A DNA stretch of 64,000 nucleotides, taken from positions 37,752,152 to 37,816,151 of the forward strand of contig OZ024836.1 in assembly GCA_964016985.1 (NCBI GenBank). The letters are read 5' to 3'. Shown in pieces: positions 42,307-51,261 of this stretch. Positions within the stretch are counted from its first letter, which is position 1. The number at the start of each line of letters is the position of its first letter. The position numbers and the translations under genes are program-made. This stretch comes from Anodontia alba. Its lineage: Eukaryota; Mollusca; Bivalvia; Lucinida; Lucinidae. The notes beneath the pieces were generated by a model that had not been told where the DNA came from, searched no databases, and saw nothing but the letters and a program-made list of their open reading frames with translations.

Positions 42307-43372
42307 TTAGCTAACCTGGAGCTTTGCTCCAGGTCAGCTTATGCCATGCATATTTTCGACATCTCCAGAACCATAAGTTGGATTGAGCTGAAACTTAGTG
42401 GGACGCATTGTGGCAACATGGAGATTCAGAATTGCTAAAATCGTCCCATTCTGATATCCAAGATGGCTGCCATCTTGAAATCCTTCAGAGGACATCTCCT
42501 CCCAAACCGTAAGTCACTGGAGTTGAAACTTGATCAGAGGTATCACAGTGACACAGAGATTCGGAATTGCTAAAATTGTTCCGTTCTGATATCCAAGATG
42601 GTCGCCATGGTGGCCATCTTGAAATTCTTCAAATGACATTTCTCAAACCATAAGTTTGATTGAGCTGAAACTAGATGGGAAGCATCACAGTGACACAGAG
42701 ATTCAGAATTGCTAAAATCATTCCGTTCCGATGTCCAAGATGGCCTCCTAAACCATAAGTCAGATTGAGCTGAAACTTGATGGAAGGCATCGGAGCGACA
42801 TAGGGATTTAGAATTGCTAAAATTGTTAGATTCAGATATCCAAGAGGGCAGTCATGGCGGCCATCTTGAAATTCTTCAAATGACATCTCCTCCCAAACAA
42901 TAAGTTGGATTGAGCCAAAACATGATGGGAAGCATCACAGTGACACAGAGTTTCAGAATTGTTAAAATCATTCTGTTCTGGTATCCAAGATGGCCGCCAT
43001 GATGGCCATTTTGAAATTCTCCAAATGATGTCTCCTCTCAAACCGTAAGTTGGATTGAGCTGAAACTTGATGAGAGGCATTATAGTGACACAGAGATTCA
43101 GAATTGCTAAAATCTTTCCGTTCCGCTATCCAAGATTGTCGCTACAATGGCCATCTTGAACTTCTTCAAACGACATCTCCTCCTAAACCACGTCAGATCG
43201 AGCCGAAACTTGATGGAAGGCAGAGTGACATAGAGATTCCTCCCTAACCATAAGTTGGATTGAGCTAAAACTTGATGAGAGGCATTGGAATGTTATAGAG
43301 ATTCAGAATAGCTAAAATCGTTCCGTTCGGATATCCAAGAAGGTCGCCATGATCTAGAGGTATGCCTGTAAT
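42307..43372 (+). mobile_element. Helitron-like element 3 with YY1-like tandem motifs
   Basis: Left end TTAGCTAACCTGGAGC pairs with GCTCCAGGTCAGCT. Diverged tandem units of about 105-145 bp follow, each with GATTGAGCTGAAACTTGATG-, AGAATTGCTAAAATC- and CAAGATGG..CCATCTTG-type blocks (42459, 42594, 42986). The 3' end is not seen and T14 follows directly. Confidence 0.65.
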
Positions 43373-43375
43373 AAT

Positions 43376-43712
43376 ACCCTATTTTACCTAATTACCACAT
43401 ACACCCCTGCAGTCAAACAAGATTACAGCCAGTGTACTTTTTGTCTACTTCTTTACAAAGGCATATATTGTGGGTACCCATTTGAATTGCATCGACTTGT
43501 CGATGCAATTCAAATATGTACTCATATCATATGCTTTTATTAAGAAAATTAGAAAAAAAATTGCAAAAGCATCATCAGATAAGTCTTTTGCTGATTTTCT
43601 TTATGTGTACCCTTAGTAGGTATGTACATATTTTACCACAAGTTTTCAAAGTACATGTAAGTAACTTTGAAAAACCTAAGCGCACAGTACGGTAATTAGG
43701 TTAAATATGATA
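43376..43712 (-). mobile_element. T14 MITE (core gamma)
   Basis: ATTTTACCTAATTACCACAT left, GGTAATTAGGTTAAATATGA right. Gamma hairpin ATTGTGGGTACCCATTTGAA with CATCGACTTGTCGATG tip. Confidence 0.8.
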
Positions 43713-43714
43713 TT

Positions 43715-43856
43715 TTGCTACCTATTGCTATGTCTAAATACTGCTGGATGTGTGAACAGCATAGACTCTGATCAGACACTGTGTTCTGTGCCATCTGATC
43801 TGGGTCTATGCTGCACATTTAGGTCTGTCCGTCTGAATACTAAAGGTGAACAAGGT
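43715..43856 (+). mobile_element. truncated T2 MITE
   Basis: TGTCTAAATACTGCTGGATG, alpha-like arms (ATAGACTCTGATCAGACACT) and CTGTCCGTCTGAATACTAAA. Confidence 0.65.
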
Positions 43857-43984
43857 ACTTCAAGGAAGCAAGCTTTCTTCAGTATTTACAAGCTTGTGGA
43901 ATTAAATAGAGCACTTTCAAGAAAATGTGTGTCTTATATCTGAAGGAAAATATAAACAATGTGAATCATTTTTTTTTTTGGCCC

Positions 43985-44615
43985 ACAATCATGGCCCAGT
44001 CGATGGGACTTCTGACTGCAAGTCCTGAGATTGTGAGTCCCAATCCCAACTCGGCAACATAAGTTTTGTGGAAACTGATCATGAAATAATTTCTACTGTT
44101 ATTCTTTTGCTAGCCTCGGTGGCTCAGTTGGATGCACCGTCCGACTGGAGACCAGGAGGTTGCGGGTTCAACCCCCGCTGAGGTCGGCAACATTCTTCCT
44201 TGGAGATTGATCATGAAATATTTTCTACGGTCATTCTCTCCCTTCCGCTGATTCGAGAAGGGCAGTTGTCAGTTTCTGGCAAAAGAATGTGCACAATACT
44301 GGTTAACCGCTTAGAGGACTAAGTCTGCCTAGTAATCGTGTGGTTAGATAAACTGACCATGCTCGACATGACCCCATTGGGTTAACTGGGCCGTAAAACT
44401 TCAATACAAACAAACAAATTGTTATTATTTTCCTTCCAGTGAGTCGAGGGGCAGTTGTCATTTACTGGCAAAAGTGTGTTTACAAAGTACTGCTTAACCA
44501 CTTAGGGGACTATATATAAGCCTGTCCAGGCAAAGCGTGAGCAGGTTACTGACCAGCTCAACATGAATATAACAGTGTTGATTGGGCTATAAAACTCCAA
44601 ATAAAAAATAAATAA
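43985..44615 (+). mobile_element. older S1 SINE interrupted by a younger S1
   Basis: Head and 5' body at 43985-44108, 3' body and AAATAAATAAATAAG tail at 44420-44615. Together they form one complete, diverged S1. Confidence 0.88.
44109..44419 (+). mobile_element. younger S1 SINE inside an older S1
   Basis: Target duplication TGTTATTCTTTT (44097-44108) and TGTTATTATTTT (44420-44431), one mismatch. A box TGGCTCAGTTGG and B box GGGTTCAACCCC are both intact, so this may still have been transcribable recently. Tail ACAAACAAACAAA. Confidence 0.93.
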
Positions 44616-44688
44616 ATAAGAAAATGTATTAAAAAATCGTAATTACCTCCAATATTGGGGTTTACTTGGTGTTATGTCTGCTGTGAGG

Positions 44689-45212
44689 TACCATAACGAT
44701 TCTAATTATTGCCCAGACATTTATTAGAATCACTATTTTTCATAAAGAGGGAGGTGGGTGTATATTAGAGGCTACACCATTTGACAACGGCAGAAAACTT
44801 TGAAATATTCAAGTTTTCCTGCGATGACAGCCATATTAATTGATATCAGAAACGGAAGTATAATATACTAGTGTTACAATGGCTGTGTTAAGTATAGACT
44901 AGCATTACAAAAGACATGTAAGCCTCTCTAGGAGAAATGTAGTTTCTGGGAGAGGACTAGAAATCCCATGTTCATATCTTTTATGTAGACCAAGAGAGAA
45001 AAAACGACTTGTTTGTTTGATTATTAAACAGTATAGAGTCGGAAACTAACTGCATGAGGTAGTAGCAATATTTTTTTTTCTAAATTGACTTGTGGGCATT
45101 AATTAGAGGCTGGTATTTCCAAGAAAAATGATAAAAAAATCACCAATTTTCAGGTCCAGATTGGGGGTAGGCATTTTCAAGAGCATGGGCATTTATTAGA
45201 ACTTTTATGGTA
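44689..45212. mobile_element. 524-bp TIR element
   Basis: TACCATAACGATTCTAATTA TTGCCC at the left and GGGCATTTATTAGAACTTTT ATGGTA at the right are inverted copies. Internal TATTAGAGGCT motifs occur near both ends. No transposase. Confidence 0.75.
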
Positions 45213-45282
45213 TGCTGTTTGCATAATTTCTGGAGAACCTTGACGCAGTAAATAGAAGCATATATAAAACAGACCATTTTAA

Positions 45283-45494
45283 CGCTTAGCATAATATTAT
45301 GCGTGGTAAAAAATTCAGCAGACGATAATTTGAAATATATTTCTTATTTTTTCCCAGAAAATAGATTTTGGTATTTCATGCAACTTGTCTACAGAGGAGA
45401 CAGTTGCATGAAATGTCAAAGTTGAGTTCAGACGAAAATAAGAAAAATATCGTCTATTTGTCATCTGCTGAATTTGTCCAGAGAGTGGTAAAAC
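45283..45494 (+). mobile_element. T7 MITE
   Basis: TTAA at 45279-45282 and 45495-45498. ATTCAGCAGACGATAATTTG, beta core GTATTTCATGCAACTTGTCT and GTCATCTGCTGAATTTGTCC. Confidence 0.85.
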
Positions 45495-45504
45495 TTAAAT
45501 ATTT

Positions 45505-45900
45505 TAGCAACCCTTCAGTACTTATAAAGAAAAAATAGCATGAGGTGACAAAGTGGTGATATTTTTCTATTTTTTCCCAGACAATTGGACTTGACATTTC
45601 ATGCAGACATGTCTTCCCCTTCTGCTGATCCAAAAAGGGCAATTAATTGTCAGTTCCAGCAAAAGGATGTGCACAAATACAATGAACTGGTTAACCACTT
45701 AGAGGACTTTGAGGACTATGTCTGCTAAGGAAAAGTGTGGTTAGGTAACTTGACCAGCTCAACATGACCCTAATGGGTTGACTGGGCTGTAAAACCTAAA
45801 CTCAATCAATCAACCAGACTTGTCTTCTCAGGAGACAATTTGTAGAAAATTGTTAAGCTTTCTTTTTCAAGGAAGAACAGTTTAAATTAATGTCTGCTGC
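45505..45900 (+). mobile_element. T7-like MITE split by an S1 3' piece
   Basis: TTTTTTCCCAGACAATTGGA CTTGACATTTCATGCAGAC on the left and CTTGTCTTCTCAGGAGACAA on the right belong to one beta hairpin. Confidence 0.7.
45617..45815 (+). mobile_element. 5'-truncated S1 SINE
   Basis: Target duplication AGACATGTCTTC (45605-45616) / AGACTTGTCTTC (45816-45827), one mismatch. It lacks the tRNA head and ends CTCAATCAATCAACC. 5' truncation with duplication indicates LINE-type target-primed insertion. Confidence 0.88.
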
Positions 45901-45906
45901 TATTTC

Positions 45907-45958
45907 ACCTTAAAGCACCAATCACAACTGCAGCAGATGACACTGAGAAAAAAATTTT
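45907..45958 (+). mobile_element. T6 left-end fragment
   Basis: CTTAAAGCACCAATCACAAC TGCAGCAGATGACA, then broken by the S1-like head at 45962. Confidence 0.7.
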
Positions 45959-46167
45959 GGCCATGGAGGCTCCAGGGCTCAATAGGTAGCATTACTGACT
46001 GACTACAGATCCAGGGGTCACAAGTTCAATTCCCTGCTCAGCCACATAACATTCTTGATCCTGAAATCAATTCTTAGATATGATTATTTTCTCCCCCTGT
46101 CACTGGTTCAAGAAGGGTTGTTAATTGTCAGTTACAAGGAAAGGTCTGTGCTGAAGGTACTGGTTAA

Positions 46168-46380
46168 CCCTTCTCCTGCTGTAGCAGTGTAGCTGGATAT
46201 GCCCTGCTTTTGCAAATGTGTAGATCCAGATCATTTGGCTTCTGAAGAAGCCAACTGATCTGAATCTGCACTGTTTGCCATTAAGTATGTGAATTTGTAT
46301 CAGCATTCTGGATCAAGTAATCTGATTGGCTGAAAATTAGAAGTGGGTGTGGCATCTTAATTTATTCAGCATGACAAGGG
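46168..46380 (-). mobile_element. T1 MITE in a SINE
   Basis: TTAA at 46164-46167 and 46381-46384. The SINE site ACTGGTTAAC is intact in other copies, so TTAA is a true duplication. Core TTGGCTTCTGAAGAAGCCAA. Confidence 0.93.
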
Positions 46381-46431
46381 TTAACCTCTAACTGGACTAA
46401 GTCTGTCTAGGAAAAAATGTGAGTAGGTTTA

Positions 46432-46636
46432 TCCTTGTCATGTGGAATAAATTAAGCTGCCACGCCCACTTCTAATTGTCAGCAAATCAGATTGCTTGAT
46501 CCAGGTTGTCGGTACAAAGTCACATACTGAATGACAAACAGTGCAGATCCAGATCAGTTGGCTCTGAAGAAGCCAGCTGATCTGGATCTACACTGTTTGC
46601 AAAGGCAGGAAATATCTGGAACCAGTAGGACCAGAG
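46432..46636 (+). mobile_element. second T1 MITE in the same SINE
   Basis: TCCTTGTCATGTGGAATAAA to GGAACCAGTAGGACCAGAG. The flanking TTAA copies are mutated (TTTA, TAAA). Opposite orientation to its neighbour. Confidence 0.85.
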
Positions 46637-46717
46637 TAAACTGATTGGCTTGACATGACCTTAGCAATTTTACTGGGCCACAAAACACCAAATCAAAAAG
46701 AAATATATTGAGCTCCC

Positions 46718-47130
46718 TTGGCAGAATCAGAAGATATTTTTTGCTTCCATTTTTTCCCAGAAAATAGGGTTTGTTTCCTTAGAGGACATGAAATGTCAAG
46801 TCCTGTTATCCTGGTAAAGTAAGAAAAACTATTCCAAAATGTCTTGTAATGAGATTATTACCCAGAGCATATTAAGTTATAAAATACCAGCTTTTAAAAA
46901 TGACAAAGACTTACGTATCATTAAACAGGAATTGGAACAAAACCAATCTTTAAGTTTAAATATATATATTATATTATTGTATCAGAAAATTGGTCTAGGC
47001 ATTTCAAGTGCATTGTCCCCTTAGGAGCACAAGTCACATTAAACATAAAGTTTTAGTAAGAAAAAATGAGCAAATATCTCCCATGAGGTGTCTGCTAAAT
47101 CCATCTTGTGAGTGAAAAGACTAAAAAGCT
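46718..47130 (+). mobile_element. two decayed T7-like MITEs
   Basis: 46730-46875 (TTTTTTCCCAGAAAATAGGG, ACATGAAATGTCAAGTCCTG) and 46970-47130 (GGCATTTCAAGTGCATTGTC, GAGGTGTCTGCTAAATCC) retain parts of the beta arms. Confidence 0.55.
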
Positions 47131-47254
47131 TTTAGAACTCCCAGTATTGATTGTATTTTAAACAGTTATGTGAAGCCAATTTTTTTCACTAACTCAAACA
47201 GCAATTAAAGCCCAGATCAGAGTGTGAATCCAGGCAATCTGGCTTGTGTTTGGT

Positions 47255-47510
47255 AAATGCTTGTCCATAGCTCCAGATAAAAGTGGGTATGAACATCAAA
47301 ATACTTTTCTCATTTCTCCATGAAAAGATAGGTTGTAGGTACTCATTAGAAGTAGCTCTGTGAGGTACTTCTAATGAGTACCACAACATATGTTTTCGTG
47401 AGACATTCTAATGAGTACCACAACATAATGTTTTCATAGAGAAATTAGAAAAATATCAATATATAATTTTGTTTAGAAAGAGTGCCTTATCTGCAGCTAT
47501 GCTTATTTAT
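47255..47510. mobile_element. T8 MITE with partial arm duplication
   Basis: ATAGCTCCAGATAAAAGTG left, GTGCCTTATCTGCAGCTATG right. Gamma arm TTCTAATGAGTACCACAACA occurs twice in the right half. Confidence 0.85.
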
Positions 47511-47537
47511 GGTCGACAGCAACAGATCTTGATTAGA

Positions 47538-47785
47538 GCAGGCCCCCATAGCCTAGTGGATAGGAGAGTGAACTCTTAATCCATTAGGTTTCTTACCACT
47601 GTGTTTCAAGACTCGCTCGGGTCACACGTGGGAAATCCAAGTTCTACTTACGGATGGTCAGGTGGTTTTTCCCCCGGGTTCTCCAGTTTTTGCCCACCCT
47701 TGATGAATGACCGGCTCGATATAAGTGAAATATTCTTGAAAGGGCCGTAAAACCCAAATCCAAAAAAAAAAAAAAAAAAAAAAAT
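47538..47785 (+). mobile_element. S2 SINE
   Basis: Target duplication TCTTGATTAGA (47527-47537) / TCTTGATCAGA (47786-47796). A box TAGCCTAGTGG, degraded B box (GTTTCAAGACTCG), A-tail of about 24 nt. Confidence 0.92.
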
Positions 47786-47796
47786 TCTTGATCAGA

Positions 47797-48584
47797 CTTT
47801 ACCAATATGCAAGTTGATCTTTTCTCCCACCTTTGCCTGTATGAGATAGGCTTTTTGCCCATGTGAGAGTCTTCTATCTCACATGACCACTGCAGTCCGT
47901 CATTTAATTGGCTCATGGTCCTAGGAAGAATCCACTTTAAGGTGGAAGAACAGGGGTCCATCAAGAGCCAGTCAGGGTAGGAGTTTCAAACTATTCCTAC
48001 CCTTTAGGTGAGATTTCCCTATCCTGCATGGACACTCATGATGGATTCTTATATTCTGTTTGTAGTTGCTTGACCCAAACAGACTGAAATAGAAAGAATG
48101 TAATATATAATAAGAATGTGTGGTATTATCATATTATATGTTAACCAGTGTCAAAATTGTGTAGTGAAAATGCATATCTAAGGGGTCAACATTATTAGGG
48201 GGATTGTTTTGTTATACCAAATTCTGACATTGCAATGTGAAATGGACTAACCGAAGTGAATTCAGATGGTAGTACGAGGGTATTAATTGTGAGGGTAATA
48301 TTACAGTAACATTGCAGAATATTAATTACCCTCCATGTGAAATGCGCTTACCGAAGTAACGTCAAAGAGTACTTGGCAATGGTAATATTACAAGGTAACA
48401 TTGCACATGATTTGCTCTGGACCAATGAGATTTCTAATATAGCTTATGAATATTAATGAGGTATAATTCTTAATCATAGCTCTGGGTAAGCTACTGTGCT
48501 TTCAACATCCTTCCAAAAGATGTTTTTTATTTGCTGTTTTATATTTTAAGTGGAAAAATTGATTTGTGATTGACTATACCTTGG
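47797..48584. other. unassigned, with a diverged direct duplication at 48230-48410
   Basis: CAATGTGAAATGGACTAACC GAAGT and CATGTGAAATGCGCTTACCG AAGT, about 120 bp apart, each lead to GGTAATATTAC and GTAACATTGCA. No gene seen. Confidence 0.5.
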
Positions 48585-48765
48585 TTTGTGATATTTTTGT
48601 TTGTGTTTGTGATATTTTTCTTATTTTCCCCAGCCTATAGGAATAGACATTTCATGCAAATTGTCTCCAATTTCCATGAAATATAAAATCCTGTCTCCTG
48701 GGAAAAATAAGAAAAGTATTTCAATATGTCCTGTGCGAAAACTTTTACCCAGAGTGCTAAGTGTT
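48585..48765 (+). mobile_element. T7 MITE, hairpin tip shortened
   Basis: TATTTTTCTTATTTTCCCCA, ACATTTCATGCAAATTGTCT, AATATGTCCTGTGCGAAAAC and CCCAGAGTGCTAAGTG. Confidence 0.75.
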
Positions 48766-48914
48766 ACAATAATGGCAATGACTGCTAAACAGTGAAGATT
48801 CTAAGCAGACTACATGGATCCAAATGCTGTCTTTTCTGGTTATATTCTATTGGTAAGTTTCTGAGAAAAAGCCTTTTTTGATTTGATTCAGTGACAGCTC
48901 CGAATTTCAATATC

Positions 48915-49141
48915 GGCAAGCTTTTAATCTTGTACATGCTGAAGGTGAATGCAGCAGATGACAAATAACTGACATTTATTTTACCAAATTTTTATCTAGA
49001 AAATAAGGCATTTCATGCAATTTGTTGTGTAAAGAGACATTTGTATGAAATGTCAGGCCATTGTATGCTTGGGCAAAATAAGAAAAAAAAATATATTGAA
49101 ATGTTATCTGCTGGTATTTCAATGCAGCGTAGAAAAAGTTA
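48915..49141 (+). mobile_element. T6/T7-like MITE, diverged
   Basis: TGCAGCAGATGACAAATAAC, GGCATTTCATGCAATTTGTT, GTTATCTGCTGGTATTTC. Confidence 0.6.
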
Positions 49142-49380
49142 AGTGGATGGATACACTTTTCGGGGAGTCAACTCTGTCAAAATTGTTTAACTCCCTTCTG
49201 AAAAAGGGTCTGCCCTAAAAGGAAAGAATTTGCTCCCCTTGTGAGCAAATTCTTTCCTTTTAGAGAAGACCCCTTTTTAAAAGAGGCTTAGTTTGCAGGA
49301 AAGCAAACAGGAAGTCACAAAACTTGTCTCCCGTGTAAAATGGCAGTAAATTTACCAAATGCATCCATTTTCCTTAAACA
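49142..49380. mobile_element. T9 palindromic element, best copy
   Basis: GGGTCTGCCCTAAAAGGAAA, then AGAATTTGCTCCCC TTGTGAGCAAATTCT and TTCCTTTTAGAGAAGACCCC. Outer flanks ATGGATACACTTTTCGGGGA and GAAGTCACAAAACTTGTCTC recur at 58.73-58.93 kb. Confidence 0.8.
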
Positions 49381-49574
49381 CGTCAAGATTATGTTGGTTT
49401 AATTTGGAAGAAGAACCATTAAAATTCCAGAGGGCTTTGTCAGCTTTGAATATTGTGAACAATGTTCTATGGCTTGGAAAAATTAGGAAGTTCAGAATTC
49501 ATGAAGCAAAATATTTAGACATCTTGCTGCAAAATTAGTTTATCGGAAGCAGATTGTGTTTCTTTGAGTTTTAT

Positions 49575-49745
49575 TAACCATTGGAACATGTGTGTCTCAA
49601 AATTAGCGGACAACAAATTTGTACTATTTTCTTCTTATTTTTCCAAGAAAGTAGGGCTTAACAGACAAATCATTTGAAATGTCAAGCTGCTTTTTGTTGT
49701 TTTTTATGTGTGAAAATAAGAAAAAACTTCTGAATGTTGTCAGCA
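49575..49745. mobile_element. decayed TTAA-flanked beta MITE
   Basis: ATTAACCATTGGAAC left and TGTTGTCAGCATTAA right, with CATTTGAAATGTCAAGCTGC. Confidence 0.6.
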
Positions 49746-49749
49746 TTAA

Positions 49750-49969
49750 CCCATTGTAGTGGGGAGACCCCTAAAAGGGTAATTGGCAAACTATGCAGAC
49801 CCAGATCAGATACTGCAGAATGCGGCATCTGATCAGGGTCTTCACTGTTTGCAAATAGTATAACCATTTTTCTCTAGGAATATCTAAATCTCATAGCCTG
49901 ACCTACCTAAAATTGAAATTGGACTCTGCCAATATATAGTGTGGGTGAATTCATTCAGTATACAATGGG
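49750..49969 (-). mobile_element. T4 MITE
   Basis: TTAA at 49746-49749 and 49970-49973. CCCATTGTAGTGGGGAGACC left, ATTCAGTATACAATGGG right. Inner stem AGATACTGCAGAATGCGGCA. It shares its left TTAA with the MITE at 49575-49745. Confidence 0.9.
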
Positions 49970-49984
49970 TTAAGCTCCAAATAA

Positions 49985-50150
49985 GAGGGAGTATCCACAT
50001 AATGCTTTTCTTGTTTCCCAAAAAAAAGATATGTTGTAGGTACTGATTAGAAGCACCTCGGTGAGCTGCTTCCAAATAGTACCCATAACAAATACTTCAA
50101 TGGAGTAATAAGAAAGATAAAAAGGGCTTTAGCTGGAGCCATGGTTGTCA
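49985..50150. mobile_element. T8 MITE, diverged
   Basis: AGATATGTTGTAGGTACTGA TTAGAAGCACCTCGGTGAGC and AAATAGTACCCATAACAAAT. An alpha fragment follows near 50196-50240. Confidence 0.7.
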
Positions 50151-50264
50151 GCTACTCTCATATATAGCTCAGACATAGATGGGCTAGAGTGGTCTCAGCA
50201 AACAGTGTTGACCCAGGTCAGATGCCACATTCCCTCAGACACTCTAGAAACATCAGCGCTCTCT

Positions 50265-50555
50265 TGGATGATCGGGTGGTGCAAAGGACTGTAACCTAGG
50301 TGTCCAACTGATATTGGCTTACAGGTGGGCAAGGCCTGCTATCCTTGTAGCAGGTAAGGGTAGAGGGGGAATGTTTTTATTTCTTCTGTTATTTTTCCAC
50401 ATTCATTCCTGTTCCTTTTTCTTCCCTGTTCCACTTTTTCATCTCCTCTGCTATCTCTCCTTTCTCTTTTCACCCTTTCTCTGGGAGATGACACAAAATG
50501 ACCCACAAGGGTTGATGTGTTGTTAAATCCCAACACAATCAATCAATCAATGCTC
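50265..50555 (+). mobile_element. S3 retroposon-like repeat
   Basis: ATCGGGTGGTGCAAAGGACT, AACTGATATTGGCTTACAGG, GTTAAATCCCAACACAATCA with (ATCA)n tail. A 13-bp deletion relative to the 41268 copy near ACTGTAACCTAGG. Confidence 0.85.
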
Positions 50556-50584
50556 AGCACTCCCAACTTTGGATCATAAGGTCC

Positions 50585-50825
50585 AGCCTGCCTCAGTGGC
50601 TTAGTTCGATTCATGTCGGACTGGTGATCAGGAGGCAGCAGGATTGGTCCTTGCCGGTCCAGCAACATTCTTTCATGGAGATTGATCATGAAATATTTTC
50701 TGTGGTCATTATCTCCCTTTTGGTTGATTCAAGAAGGGCAGTTGTCAGTTTCTGGTGAAAGAATGTGCATTAGTACATACAGGTCAACTGCTTAGAGGAT
50801 AAGCCTGCCCAGGAAAAGGTTAAAC
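50585..50825 (+). mobile_element. S1 SINE, 3' truncated
   Basis: GCCTCAGTGGCTTAGTTCGA head and GATTCAAGAAGGGCAGTTGT body. It stops after AGCCTGCCCAGGAAAAGG. Confidence 0.82.
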
Positions 50826-50879
50826 TTTTAAAAATGGTTTCAGGGGAAAAAAATAAAAAGATGACATTTTCACATAGCA

Positions 50880-51060
50880 ACAGATAAGGAGCTTTTTTCA
50901 ACTGAAAAATGCTGATATCTTTTTAATTTCTCCATGGAAACATATGTTGTGGTACTCATTAGAAGCGCCTCAGCGAGGCACTTCTAATGAGTACCCACAA
51001 CTTATGTTTTCTTTGAGAGATAACAAAAATATTATGTGGCTACATACTCTTATCTGTAGC
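50880..51060. mobile_element. T8 MITE
   Basis: Gamma hairpin GTGGTACTCATTAGAAGCGC CTCAGCGAGGCACTTCTAAT with AACATATGTTG outside. TATCTGTAGCTATG end at about 51050. Confidence 0.85.
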
Positions 51061-51261
51061 TATGTTTTCATACTTTTTTTCAGGCAATATTCATTATAGT
51101 AACAGTTGCATATAAGAATGATAGCTCCCAAGTTTCCAGCAGCCTTATAGTAGAGGGGGTGGTGTTACTAAGGATTCTCACATATCATGTTATATACCAC
51201 TTACAGAATTAATTACATGAAATATCAATCTCTGTGTTGTAGAGGGGTGGAGGGGGTGGGT
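51061..51261. other. unassigned G/T-rich stretch
   Basis: AGAGGGGGTGGTGTTA at about 51152 and AGGGGGTGGGTGGTGTTAG at about 51250 form a near-duplicate pair just before the minisatellite. Confidence 0.5.

Larger units (their letters stand above)
45962..46690 (+). mobile_element. S1-type SINE interrupted by two T1 MITEs
   Basis: Head GGCTCAATAGGTAGC with B-box-like AAGTTCAATTCCC, body GGTTCAAGAAGGGTTGTTAA, then T1 (46168-46380), a 40-bp SINE segment (CTGGACTAAGTCTGTCTAGG), T1 (46432-46636), and the SINE tail (GATTGGCTTGACATGACCTT). Confidence 0.85.
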
